Assembly: GCF_965638725.1 (NCBI RefSeq)
Contig: NC_134950.1
Location: forward strand, 135,213,636 to 135,277,635
Direction of reading: 5' to 3'
DNA from: Aptenodytes patagonicus
Lineage: Eukaryota; Chordata; Aves; Sphenisciformes; Spheniscidae
Length of the DNA stretch: 64,000 nt
The translations under genes and the position numbers were made by a program. Below, in pieces: positions 48,360 to 58,276 of the stretch. The first letter of the stretch is position 1. Every line of letters starts with the position of its first letter. The notes under the pieces are model-generated. The model searched no databases. It saw only the letters and a list, made by a program, of their open reading frames with translations, and was not told where the DNA came from.

Positions 48360-50122
48360 CTAATCCTCATCACAGTACTCGTTTCTCATTTCTTGTACAT
48401 ACGAGTCAGAAGTTTCTTCATTAAGATCAGGAGTAAAATCAGCCCTTCTACTCTGTCTGGGGAACTGCCCGCTGGAAACTGGAGCAGCAATTTTCCTGGA
48501 AGAACCTCTTTCTGTGATTGTTTTCCCTTGCAATTCACGTACCCGTGCCCCTAGGGCTGCAGTAGGTTTTCCATCCCACTTCCTCATGTCCTCTACGTGG
48601 TCACGCAGGTAAAACCATAGGGTGCCCCGCGGTGTGTACCCTTTATATTCTCTCTCTCTCGAGCAAAAGAACACTGACTCCTAATAGCCGAGATACTGGT
48701 CTGTACAGGTGAGGAGTAGGACCTATCCTCTCTGAGTTGCTGGATCTCCCGGGACGATTCTCCACAGCCAAGACGAGGGAGGAAGAGAGACTTTCCTCAT
48801 ATTGCTGGAGTTGGCCAGCCAATTCATCCACCATTTGTTCCTCTCCATCTTTCCAGGTCATCACTGCCAATGAATTGGCATATGACGATGGTGAGCTCCT
48901 TATAAACTTCCGCCACATGGGTCGTGTGCACTTGACTTCATCTGGATCTTTGGATAGCTGTTCATTGTTCAGGTCATCATAAATCACCTCCAGCACAGCT
49001 AATTCTCTCAGAAACTGGATACCCTTCTTCATGGTAGTCTGCCTCATACACTTCTTCCTCCAGCTCCCTTCCAGAAGAAGTTTCTTCCTCCCTTACTAAA
49101 CAAGCTGACTTCTGCTTCCAAGATTTCTTCTTGTATACAGGGGCGACTGATACCGGCACAGGCTGGTTCTTTGGTTCAGCCACAGGGCGTGTCACCGGGG
49201 TCTGAGTGGCCGCAGTGCATGTTGCCAGGGTCTGAGTGGCCGTGGTGCCTGTCACCGGGGTCTGAGTGGCCACAGGGCCTGTTGCCAGAGTCTGAGTGGC
49301 CACAGTGCCTGTCGCCGTGGTCTGAGTGGCCACAGGGCCTGTTGCTGGAGTCTGAGTGGCCGCAGTGCCTGTTGCCACGGTCTGAGTGGCCACAGTGCCT
49401 GTCGCCGCGGTCTGAGTGGCCACAGGGCCTGTTGCTGGAGTCTGAGTGGCCGCAGTGCCTGTTGCCACGGTCTGAGTGGCCACAGGGCCTGTTGCTGGAG
49501 TCTGAGTGGCCACAGGGCCTGTCGCCGTGGTCTGAGTGGCCACAGGGCCTGTTGCTGGAGTCTGAGTGGCCGCAGTGCCTGTTGCCACGGTCTGAGTGGC
49601 CACAGTGCCTGTCGCCGCGGTCTGAGTGGCCACAGGGCCTGTTGCTGGAGTCTGAGTGGCCGCAGTGCATGCCACCAGGGTCTGAGTGGCTGCACGGCGT
49701 GTCGCTGGGGTCGGAGTGGCCGCAGGGCGTGTCGCCCGGGTCTGAGTGGCCGCAGTGCATGTAGTTTTACCATCAGATCCAGAGACCTTCTCTTCCCTTT
49801 GAGGGTACTGAATGGTGTTGAACAGGGCTCGGTAGGCATGGGCCAGGCCCCAGCACGTTGCAATGATCTGCATCTCTCTGGAGTTGCCAGGGTGACAGCA
49901 TACTTTGTCCAAATGTTGTACTAACTTTTCAGGATTCTGCACTTGCTCAGGGGTGAAGTTCCAAAACACTGGGGGTGCCCATTGGCCTAGGTACTTGCCC
50001 ATCTTGTCCCACACACCCTGCCACTCATAACTATTCAGCCTTGGGGCAGGTCTCTGGATGATATTCTTAAATTGCTTACCAACTTTAGACAAAACCGAAA
50101 CAATATTCCAAAGAAGTACCAA
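48360..50122 (-). pseudogene. gag in three frames, with internal repeat (ERV)
   Basis: The first frame (48977-50122, 381 codons) holds an N-terminal matrix-like region rich in Trp (PRLNSYEWQGVWDKMGKYLG), then the 10-residue repeat region, then a basic and acidic linker. It shifts near 49030 to the frame 48643-49047 and again near 48660 to 48360-48674, which look like capsid helices (RGTLWFYLRDHVEDMRKW). No zinc knuckle is seen. The layout is that of a Gag polyprotein of an env-less retrovirus; the two shifts disable it. Confidence 0.78.
49201..49763 (-). repeat. 30-bp minisatellite inside gag, about 19 units
   Basis: Unit on the + strand is TCTGAGTGGCCACAGGGCCT followed by GTTGCTGGAG, 30 bases, tandemly repeated in register over 563 bases. 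In the gag frame it encodes a 10-residue Thr/Ala/Gln-rich unit (ATQTPATGPV type). Units come in several versions, and a block of four (A-B-C-A) occurs twice, at 49321-49440+ and about 49531-49650, showing higher-order duplication. Because 30 is a multiple of 3, several other frames on both strands are open too; these are not genes. Confidence 0.93.
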
Positions 50123-50567
50123 TAGAAGTAACTACCCAAGGATGTTCAAAATACTGAAAAGTTACTGTAATGAAGGAGGAAACATCATAGAAGAAGGTAG
50201 TGACACTGCCATTCTGTATTTCCTCTGTAAAAAAACTCTCAGAAAAGTCACTGCAATTGCTAGTTGTCTCCACGAAATGGTCTCCGTGGTACAGTAACGG
50301 CTTCATTGTGAAACTTACATACCACACTAAGGTCAAGGTCAATGTTCTAAAAACAAACCTCACAAGCGAGACATCACTAATCACTGCAGACCACAGCAAA
50401 CTGCAAAAACCAACACCAATCTTTAACATGTACAGCAAAAAAAGGAGCCCGATACAGATTACACAAATCAATATCGAGAACAGAGAAACCAACATTGTGA
50501 CCCACAACTATTAACAGATATAAGTTCCTTAACTCCGGTTAATCTGTTATTATCTCAAACCCTTTGT

Positions 50568-50585
50568 GCCCCACGTTGGGCGCCA
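50568..50585 (-). promoter_or_regulatory. Primer binding site, tRNA-Lys type
   Basis: The minus strand reads TGGCGCCCAACGTGGGGC, the 18-base complement of the 3' end of tRNA-Lys (the Lys1,2 type used by several retroviruses). It lies 9 bases inside the 5' LTR end at 50595, a longer gap than the usual 2-3 bases. Confidence 0.88.
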
Positions 50586-50594
50586 GAAAAGGAC

Positions 50595-51151
50595 TGTCAT
50601 GGTTTAACCTCAGTCAGCAACTGAGCACCACGCAGCCGCTCGCTCACTCCCCCCCCCCCCCCGGTGGGATGGGGAAGAGAATTGGAAGAGCACAAGTGAG
50701 AAAAACTCGTGAGTTGAGATAAAAAGTTTAATAATTGAAATAATATTATTATAATAATATGATAATAATAATAATACGCAAAGCAAGTGATGCACAGTAC
50801 AATTGCTCACCACCCGCCGACCGATGCCCAGCCAGTCCCCGAGCAGCGGCCCCCCCGGCCAGCTTTCCCCAGTTTATGTACTGAGCATGACATCACATGG
50901 TATGGAATGTCCCTTTGGCCAGTTTGGGTCAGCTGTCCTGGCTGTGCCCCCTCCCAGCTTCTTGTGCACCTCCAGCCTTCTCAGTCGGTAGAGCATGGGA
51001 AGCTGAAAAGTCCTTGACTAGTGTAAGCATTACCTAGCAACAACTAAAACATCGGTGCGTTATCAACATTGTTCTCACCCTAAATCCAAAACACAGCACT
51101 GTACCAGCTACTACGAAGGAAATTAACTCTATCCCTGCCGAAACCAGGACA
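50595..51151 (-). repeat. Provirus 5' LTR
   Basis: Partner of 44216-44758, with ends TGTCATGG and CCAGGACA on the + strand. Contains a C tract of about 16 at 50649-50662 and an ATA/TAA microsatellite near 50741-50776. Confidence 0.93.
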
Positions 51152-51156
51152 CCTTC
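51152..51156. repeat. Target-site duplication CCTTC, right copy
   Basis: Matches 44211-44215 outside the other LTR. Confidence 0.9.
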
Positions 51157-51216
51157 ACATGGATACCTGAGAAATAGTCTTTTCTTGTGAGCCTCAGAAA
51201 CATGCTTCCAAAAAGC

Positions 51217-53095
51217 AATCATAGAATCATAGAATCATTAAGGTTGGAAAAGACCACTAAGATCATCGAGTCCAACCAGCAACCCAACACCACCATGCCC
51301 ACTAAACCATGTCCCTAAGCGCCTCATCTACTCGTCTTTTAAATACCTCCAGGGATGGGGACTCCACCACTTCCCTGGGCAGCCTCTTCCAATGTTTAAC
51401 CACTCTTTCAGTAAAGAAATTTTTCCTTACATCCAATCTAAACCTCCCCTGGCGCAACTTGAGGCCGTTTCCTCTCGTCCTATCGCTAGTTACTTGGGAG
51501 AAGAGACCGACACCCACCTCGCTACAACCTCCTTTCAGGTAGTTGTAGAGAGTGATGAGGTCTCCCCTCAGCCTCCTTTTCTCCAGGCTAAACAACCCCA
51601 GTTCCCTCAGATGCTCCTCATAAGACTTGTTCTCCAGACCCCTCACCAGCCTCGTTGCCCTTCTCTGGACACGCTCCAGCACCTCAACGTCCTTCTTGTA
51701 GTGAGGGGCCCAAAACTGAACACAGGATTCGAGGTGCGGCCTCACCAGTGCCGAGTACAGGGGCACGATCACTTCCCTACTCCTGCTGGCCACACTATTT
51801 CTGATACAGGCCAGGATGCCATTGGCCTTCTTGGCCGCCTGGGCACACTGCCGGCTCATGTTCAGCCAGCTGTCGACCAACACCCCCAGGTCCTTTTCCA
51901 ACAGGCAGCTTTCCAGCCACTCTTCCCCAAGCCTGTAGCGCTGCATGGGGTTGTTGTGGCCGAAGTGCAGGACCCGGCACTTGGCCTTGTTGAACCTCAT
52001 ACAGTTGGCCTCGGCCCATCGATCCAGCCTGTCCAGGTCCCTCTGCAGAGCCTTCCTACCCTCAAGCAGATCAACACTCCCACCCAACTTGGTGTCATCT
52101 GCAAACTTACTGAGGGTGCACTCGATCCCCTCATCCAGATCATTGATAAAGATATTGAACAAGACCGGCCCCAGTACTGAGCCCTGGGGAACACCGCTCG
52201 TGACCGGCCGCCAACTGGATTGAACTCCGTTCACCACAACTCTCTGGGCCCGGCCGTCCAGCCAGTTTTTGACCCAGCGCAGAGTCCACCTGTCTAAGCC
52301 GTGAGCCGCCAGCTTCTCTAGGAGAATGCTGTGGGAGATCGTGTCAGAGGCCTTGCTGAAGTCCATGTAGACCACATCCACAGCCTTTCCCTCGTCCACT
52401 AGGCGGGTCACCTGGTCATAGCAGGAGATCAGGTTGGTCAAGCAGGACCTGCCTCTCATGAATCTGTTCTGGCTGGGCCTGATCCCCTGGTTGTCCCGCT
52501 CATGCCTTGTGAGCGCCCTCAAGATGAACCGCTCCATAATCTTCCCCGGCACCGAGGTCAGGCTGACAGGCCTGTAGTTCCCCGGATCCTCCTTCCGGCC
52601 CTTCTTGTGGATGGGCGTCACATTGGCAAGCCTCCAGTCGTCCGGGACCTCCCCCGTTAACCAGGACTGCTGATAAATGATGGATAGCGGCTTGGCAAGC
52701 TCCTCCACCAGCTCCCTCAGCACTCTCGGGTGGATCCCATCCGGCCCCATAGACTTGTGAGCATCCAGGTGGCGTAGCAGGTCGTTGACTGCTTCCTCTT
52801 GGATTATGGGGGGTTCATCCTGCTCGCCATCCCTGTCTTCCAGCTCAGGGGGCTGAGTGCCCTGAGGATAAGTGGTCTGCCTGTTAAAGTCTGAGGCAAA
52901 GAAGGCATTGAGTACCTCAGCCTTTTCCTTATCCTCAGTGACAATGTTCCCCCCTGCATCCAATAAAGGATGGAGATTCTCCTTGGCTCTCTTCTTGTCA
53001 TTAATATATTTGTAAAAACTTTTTTTGTTGTCTTTAACGACAGCAGCCAGATTGCATTCTAGCTGGGCTTTTGCCTTTCTCATTTCCTCTCTGCA
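51217..53095 (-). mobile_element. CR1 LINE, young 5'-truncated copy, minus strand
   Basis: The 3' end is AATCATAGAATCATAGAATC at 51217 and the 5' break is near 53095, inside the RT N-terminal extension. It starts only 61 bases from the provirus target duplication. Very similar to the copies at 20.0 and 56.7 kb. Confidence 0.95.
51302..53083 (-). CDS. CR1 ORF2 reverse transcriptase, truncated, open
   Basis: Open for 593 codons. Order of motifs: [37 protein letters not shown], motif A region [32 protein letters not shown] at 52094-52105, [20 protein letters not shown], end EALRDMV. In motif A, ASDTI replaces the AFDTV seen in the other two young copies, a change next to the catalytic Asp region that may weaken the enzyme. 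The endonuclease and ORF1 are absent, so it cannot move on its own. Confidence 0.9.
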   Translation of the reverse strand: MRKAKAQLECNLAAVVKDNKKSFYKYINDKKRAKENLHPLLDAGGNIVTEDKEKAEVLNAFFASDFNRQTTYPQGTQPPELEDRDGEQDEPPIIQEEAVNDLLRHLDAHKSMGPDGIHPRVLRELVEELAKPLSIIYQQSWLTGEVPDDWRLANVTPIHKKGRKEDPGNYRPVSLTSVPGKIMERFILRALTRHERDNQGIRPSQNRFMRGRSCLTNLISCYDQVTRLVDEGKAVDVVYMDFSKASDTISHSILLEKLAAHGLDRWTLRWVKNWLDGRAQRVVVNGVQSSWRPVTSGVPQGSVLGPVLFNIFINDLDEGIECTLSKFADDTKLGGSVDLLEGRKALQRDLDRLDRWAEANCMRFNKAKCRVLHFGHNNPMQRYRLGEEWLESCLLEKDLGVLVDSWLNMSRQCAQAAKKANGILACIRNSVASRSREVIVPLYSALVRPHLESCVQFWAPHYKKDVEVLERVQRRATRLVRGLENKSYEEHLRELGLFSLEKRRLRGDLITLYNYLKGGCSEVGVGLFSQVTSDRTRGNGLKLRQGRFRLDVRKNFFTERVVKHWKRLPREVVESPSLEVFKRRVDEALRDMV

Positions 53096-53221
53096 ATCAT
53101 GGTAAGTGCTGGGAATCTTCTGTAACTGGCACTATTTGATCAGTTTATTGCTTACGCCAAATAAACAGGAGGGAGGAGCAAAATGTAATATCTCTGGGGA
53201 GATATCAGATTACAGGAGATA

Positions 53222-53245
53222 TCCCCCTCCTGTACAGGAGGGGGA
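53222..53245. repeat. Perfect 24-bp palindrome
   Basis: TCCCCCTCCTGT followed by ACAGGAGGGGGA is its own reverse complement with no loop. GAGATATC occurs twice just before it. No terminator or factor site is known to me with this form. Confidence 0.9.
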
Positions 53246-56200
53246 GCCAATGTACTAAAAAGCTGCAGAAGAAAGCCTAACGTGCACTTGAAGGTAATTC
53301 TGAACAAACCTCGGACAGTTTGAAAGACGAAGTTCATTTGTACAAAAAGCAGTTTTACTGCAAGTGCTCAGCAAAAAGCGCTGGAGGTGATTAGTGCAGC
53401 TGAATGCATTGATATGTCTGCAATAAGTTTGGGTCTTCTGAATTCTTAAACCGATTCATGTTTCATATTTCATCAGGCTAGCTCAAGTTTGAAAGAGCCT
53501 GTGTTAAATTTCAACCTATTCAAATGGTAAAAGATTCAGTTAGAAAGCAAAATGTTTCTTTCTGACTACTCAAAGAATCTTAATCAAGAGTGGTAATCTC
53601 TAGTGCATACTCTGGCTCTGCTCCTGCTGTGGAGCTCACATTGCTATCATCATTTGAAGTATGCTTGAAATGGATATACAGATTGTAATATAGTTTTTCC
53701 ACTAGCAGTTAGGTATGAACATGACCTTTGTTAGTAAAAATGCACTTTAATTCAGTTTTTAATACTGTTTTATGGATGGTGTTTGATGATAGACTCAAAT
53801 TACTCTGAAAACCATGATAAGTTTTATAATACAAGTGTAACTAAATACTAGCATTGTTACTATTTAAGGTCCTAGGAAAACTAACATTGGTAACATTGAG
53901 TCAGAATTTCATTTAGCTGGGATATTTCTCATGGGGATATCAATTTTAATTTAACTATCAGTATGGCTTTTCTGGCACACGCCTGAATATGAAGCCTTTG
54001 CAATTCTTCAAAAGACCATGTTGCCTTTCTTCCTATCAATCCATGGTCTATGTGTATGTTGCAGGTTAAGCTTGTTTTCCAGTGCCTAACTCTATCAGGA
54101 GCAATGTGATCAGACATTAAAAATTTAGCACATATGCGTGTTTGCTGTCACTCTGAATTTTCAGAAAGATTACACCTCTCTCTGTAGCAGCATGCAGTGA
54201 CACATCAGAAACAACTCCCCACAGAAAGAAGCAATCCAAAGGGAGAGCTTTGCAGTTGAAAGATACTTCTGCATCAGAAAATCTGTCAAGAACATAGAGT
54301 AGTCTTCTACAAATGAACAGGGTCACAGGATAGAAATCAAGATGACACAAATGAAGCAAAGAAAGTGGAAATAAAGTGGAACTGAAACAAGGTTAGCACA
54401 GGGTGAAATATTACATATTCTCATTACACGTTCAGCAGTTACGAAGACTGTGCCTGTGCTTTAGTCTGTTGAGTAGATGCCAGGTATTGCAGTATGAAAG
54501 GAAAAGCAGTGCAAACCCAGAAGCGATAAAAAACAAACTTGCCTACCTTCAGCTGGAGGTTTGGCAACTCTGTGTGTGTTCAGTGAATATCCCTTTGGTT
54601 GAATGCCTTTAACTTTGCTTCAGTTCTGTGAAGTCGTCCAATTGATGCTACCTGGCTCCAGCAGTCTGTACTTTGCTTCCACTTATTTTAGTGATATATA
54701 TTCCACATTAGCAAAGCAGCCAGCTGAGGAATGGTGTGATGTTTACTCAGCGCACATATCAAACGATGTTTTGCAGGGCTGTAAGCTCTGATTCTTCTGT
54801 AACACTAGAGCCTAATGTCCTCACTGATGCAACATGCTTGAGTTGCACTGCAGTTGATGGCATAGCTTTAAATTTTGCTCCAGCTTCAGATCTTACCTAA
54901 AAAGTACAGGTCAGTAATCTTCAGTAGCTATGGTGAACATAATGTAGATAAAAGGGCAACAAAGAAGGACTCTAGCATAGGAGAGAGTAGTCATACAGTA
55001 GAGTCAGCATGAAAAACAGCCTTTGTTTCTTAGCCAGAATATATAAATGTGTTGATGGGGAGCATGGCCTAAATTACATTTAAATTGCAGATTATTTTTC
55101 TTTTAATTTAAGGTTGCTAGTTCTCTGAGCTGCTCTGTGCCAATCCAGAACTCAGCTGAAAGTCAAGTCATCAAGAAAGTCATCAACAAGTGAAGATAAA
55201 AAGATCCAAAGCCCAGTGAATCCGCATCTACTACAGTACCATCTGTCTGGCTCTTTAACACCAGTTTTCAGTTTCTAGACAGTGCAGCCTGATGCTCTGA
55301 CTGATCAGCTTAGCCAAATTTACGTTTTTCTCTCAGAAAATGGTTTCCAATAACCTTTTTTCATTATTTCAAGATTTTAAGAAAACTTCCTTTGGTAAAG
55401 CAGTTGGTTTTCTTTTTCTCATATCAATCAAATCAGCGCCGTGTATAGCACCGATGCTATCACCAGGAAAGCGGGAGAGGGAAAAGTCACAGTGAAGGCT
55501 TCTGCAACTGCCTGCAGTGAGCTGGGATAGTCCCCTCCAAGGGTTTCACACCATGGCCCAGAGACAGCACCGTCACGAGTTGTGCACCCACGACAGTTTG
55601 GTGCCTGGCAGCTGGGGTGTTTCTGTTACGGCTGTGAAACACTCCCACCAGGTCGGGGCTCTGGGAAACCTTTCCCAGTTCCCTTTTTGTGATCTAATCA
55701 CATCAAGTCTGTGTCCACTCCTACTGGGGTTAAAAAGGGGGATGGAGGAAGAGACAGAAACTCTTAGCAGTTTGTGCACTGTGATGTAGGGGTACAGTCT
55801 GGGAGAGTTTCCAGTTTGGGCTGGTGTGCTGAGAGGTGTTTTGCCACCCAGAGTGATCTTTAATCTTGATCTTACCACTGCCATTAGCATTAACTTCTCT
55901 GCTGCTCCTCCCCTCCCCTCACTGCAGCTCCTTTTCCTGCACGGCTGCAGCAGTAACCTCCACCAGGTCTTGGGCATGTTTGACTTCTTCAAAAAGGGAG
56001 ACAGTCTCCACTGATCTTCCAGCTGGGTGTGATTTTCTTTCTACTCTGTTACAATTTCCAAACATCCTTTCTTTCTAACCCTAGGGTTACAGATTTTGGT
56101 TCTTTGGTTCTACTACTAAAGAGTAGCACAAGATGCTCTCCGGAGCAGTGATTTCTTAGCTAGTCTTTTGATTTCTCCAGGTCTTTCTTGGGCAATCCGA

Positions 56201-56293
56201 TCACCCTTGTTTGTTTTACTGAAAGAGCTGGGCTCTTCATTTTCTGTAAGGTCTTCTACGTTCAGGGGGGTGGGTTTTTCTGGGTTGGTTTTC

Positions 56294-56339
56294 TGTTTGT
56301 TTGTTGTTTGTTTGTTCCTTTGTTTGTTTGTTTGTTTTG
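56294..56339. repeat. TTTG microsatellite
   Basis: About eleven TTTG or TTG units with one CC interruption. Confidence 0.9.
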
Positions 56340-56695
56340 CAAGAACTAATAGGTTTTAATTTAGAGAGTCTCTGAATGGCCCAGCCAGTCCCTTCCTCAT
56401 GGGAGAAGAATATAATAGTATAATCACAAGGGCTTTGGTTTTTTTCCTATTTCTCTGACTGCTTGAAGGTGACTCTGAGGGACTTCAAATATTGGGTAAT
56501 TATTGGGTAAGAATTTCTTATTTCTTCACCTACAGAAGTTCACTTCATTGGTGCATGTCATATGCTCACTTTCTTTTCATTTATGGACCTAATGTAATTT
56601 GAGAGCTTATAACTTTGCTGAAAATAGTAGTAAATATCAAGTGTACATTTTATGACAGCACTCAACATCAAGAGGTTTCAAAGGCAGGTTTTTTT

Positions 56696-58189
56696 GAAGC
56701 AGTCAATGACCTGCTACGCCACCTGGATGCTCACAAGTCTATGGGGCCGGATGGGATCCACCCGAGAGTGCTGAGGGAGCTGGCGGAGGTGCTCGCCAAG
56801 CCTCTCTCCATCATTTATCAGCAGTCCTGGTTAACGGGGGAGGTCCCGGACGACTGGAGGCTTGCCAATGTGACGCCCATCTACAAGAAGGGCCGGAAGG
56901 AGGATCCGGGGAACTACAGGCCTGTCAGCCTGACCTCGGTGCCAGGAAAGATTACGGAGCGGTTCATCTTGAGGGCGCTCACAAGGCATGAGCGAGACAA
57001 CCAGGGGATCAGGCCTAGCCAGCACGGGTTCATGAGAGGCAGGTCCTGCTTGACCAACCTGATCTCCTTCTATGACCAGGTGACCCGCCTAGTGGACGAG
57101 GGAAAGGCTGTGGATGTGGTCTACCTGGACTTCAGTAAGGCCTTTGACACTGTCTCCCACAGCATTCTCCTAGAGAAGCTGGCGGCTCACGGCTTAGACA
57201 GGTGGACTCTGCGCTGGGTCAAAAACTGGCTGGACGGCCGGGCCCAGAGAGTTGTGGTGAATGGAGTCAAATCCAGTTGGCGGCCGGTCACGAGCGGCGT
57301 TCCCCAGGGCTCAGTTTTGGGGCCGGTCTTGTTCAATATCTTTATCAATGATCTGGATGAGGGGATCGAGTGCACCCTCAGTAAGTTTGCAGACGACACC
57401 AAGTTGGGCAGGAGTGTTGATCTGCTCGAGGGTAGGAAGGCTCTGCAGAGGGACCTGGACAGGCTGGATCGATGGGCCGAGGCCAACTGTATGAGGTTCA
57501 ACAAGGCCAAGTGCCGGGTCCTGCACTTCGGCCACAACAACCCCATGCAGCGCTACAGGCTTGGGGAAGAGTGGCTGGAAAGCTGCCTGTTGGAAAAGGA
57601 CCTGGGGGTGTTGGTCGACAGCCGGCTGAACATGAGCCGGCAGTGTGCCCAGGCGGCCAAGAAGGCCAATGGCATCCTGGCCTGTATCAGAAATAGTGTG
57701 GCCAGCAGGAGCAGGGAAGTGATCGTGCCCCTGTACTCGGCACTGGTGAGGCCGCATCTCGAATCCTGTGTTCAGTTTTGGGCCCCTCACTACAAGAAGG
57801 ACGTTGAGGTGCTGGAGCGTGTCCAGAGAAGGGCAACGAGGCTGGTGAGGGGTCTGGAGAAGAAGTCTTATGAGGAGCATCTGAGGGAACTGGGGTTGTT
57901 TAGCCTGGAGAAAAGGAGGCTGAGGGGAGACCTCATCACTCTCTACAACTACCTGAAAGGAGGTTGTAGCGAGGTGGGTGTCGGTCTCTTCTCCCAAGTA
58001 ACTAGCGATAGGACGAGAGGAAATGGCCTCAAGTTGCGCCAGGGGAGGTTTAGATTGGATGTAAGGAAAAATTTCTTTACTGAAAGAGTGGTTAAACATT
58101 GGAAGAGGCTGCCCAGGGAAGTGGTGGAGTCCCCATCCCTGGAGGTATTTAAAAGACGAGTAGATGAGGCGCTTAGGGACATGGTTTAG
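56696..58189 (+). CDS. CR1 ORF2 reverse transcriptase, truncated, open
   Basis: About 497 codons of CR1 origin; the open frame extends 27 codons upstream into unrelated DNA by chance. Contains [20 protein letters not shown], the canonical [13 protein letters not shown] block, motif [34 protein letters not shown] at 57385-57396 and the full C-terminal tail to EALRDMV. Of the three young copies it has the most consensus-like RT motifs, although it reads KITER where the other two have KIMER. Transposon sequence without its own promoter. Confidence 0.9.
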   Translation, partial: EAVNDLLRHLDAHKSMGPDGIHPRVLRELAEVLAKPLSIIYQQSWLTGEVPDDWRLANVTPIYKKGRKEDPGNYRPVSLTSVPGKITERFILRALTRHERDNQGIRPSQHGFMRGRSCLTNLISFYDQVTRLVDEGKAVDVVYLDFSKAFDTVSHSILLEKLAAHGLDRWTLRWVKNWLDGRAQRVVVNGVKSSWRPVTSGVPQGSVLGPVLFNIFINDLDEGIECTLSKFADDTKLGRSVDLLEGRKALQRDLDRLDRWAEANCMRFNKAKCRVLHFGHNNPMQRYRLGEEWLESCLLEKDLGVLVDSRLNMSRQCAQAAKKANGILACIRNSVASRSREVIVPLYSALVRPHLESCVQFWAPHYKKDVEVLERVQRRATRLVRGLEKKSYEEHLRELGLFSLEKRRLRGDLITLYNYLKGGCSEVGVGLFSQVTSDRTRGNGLKLRQGRFRLDVRKNFFTERVVKHWKRLPREVVESPSLEVFKRRVDEALRDMV

Positions 58190-58276
58190 TGGGCATGGTG
58201 GTGTTGGGTTGATGGTTGGACTCGATGATCTTAGTGGTCTTTTCCAACCTTAATGATTCTATGATTCTATGATTCT
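56696..58276 (+). mobile_element. CR1 LINE, young 5'-truncated copy
   Basis: Begins GAAGCAGTCAATGACCTG directly after a T run and ends with TGATTCTATGATTCT at 58276. Shortest of the three young copies, truncated within the RT domain. Confidence 0.95.

Larger units (their letters stand above)
44216..51151 (-). mobile_element. ERVL-like provirus, complete layout, inactive
   Basis: Paired LTRs (50595-51151 as 5' LTR, 44216-44758 as 3' LTR) flank minus-strand gag, pro and pol. The insertion is bracketed by CCTTC at 44211-44215 and again at 51152-51156, a perfect 5-bp target duplication as expected for ERVL-type integrases. A primer binding site and polypurine tract sit at the proper ends. Only about 400 bases separate the integrase C-terminus from the 3' LTR, so there is no env, as in ERVL. 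The class is inferred from the pol motif style, the 5-bp duplication and the lack of env. By hand count the two LTRs differ at roughly 30 of about 500 alignable sites plus a few indels, so the insertion is not recent. All genes carry stops or frame changes. Confidence 0.93.
53096..56695. other. Intergenic DNA with a perfect palindrome
   Basis: No gene recognised. Holds the 24-bp palindrome at 53222 and a TTTG microsatellite at 56294. Confidence 0.55.

Noticed and set aside
49201..49763. Regular 30-bp repeats that might suggest a CRISPR array
   Set aside because: Units are head to tail without spacers, lie in a retroviral gag, and the genome is a vertebrate.
49171..49764. 197-codon open frame on the + strand with a SEWPQ repeat
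   Set aside because: It is the antisense reading of the gag minisatellite; a 30-bp period keeps several frames open at once.
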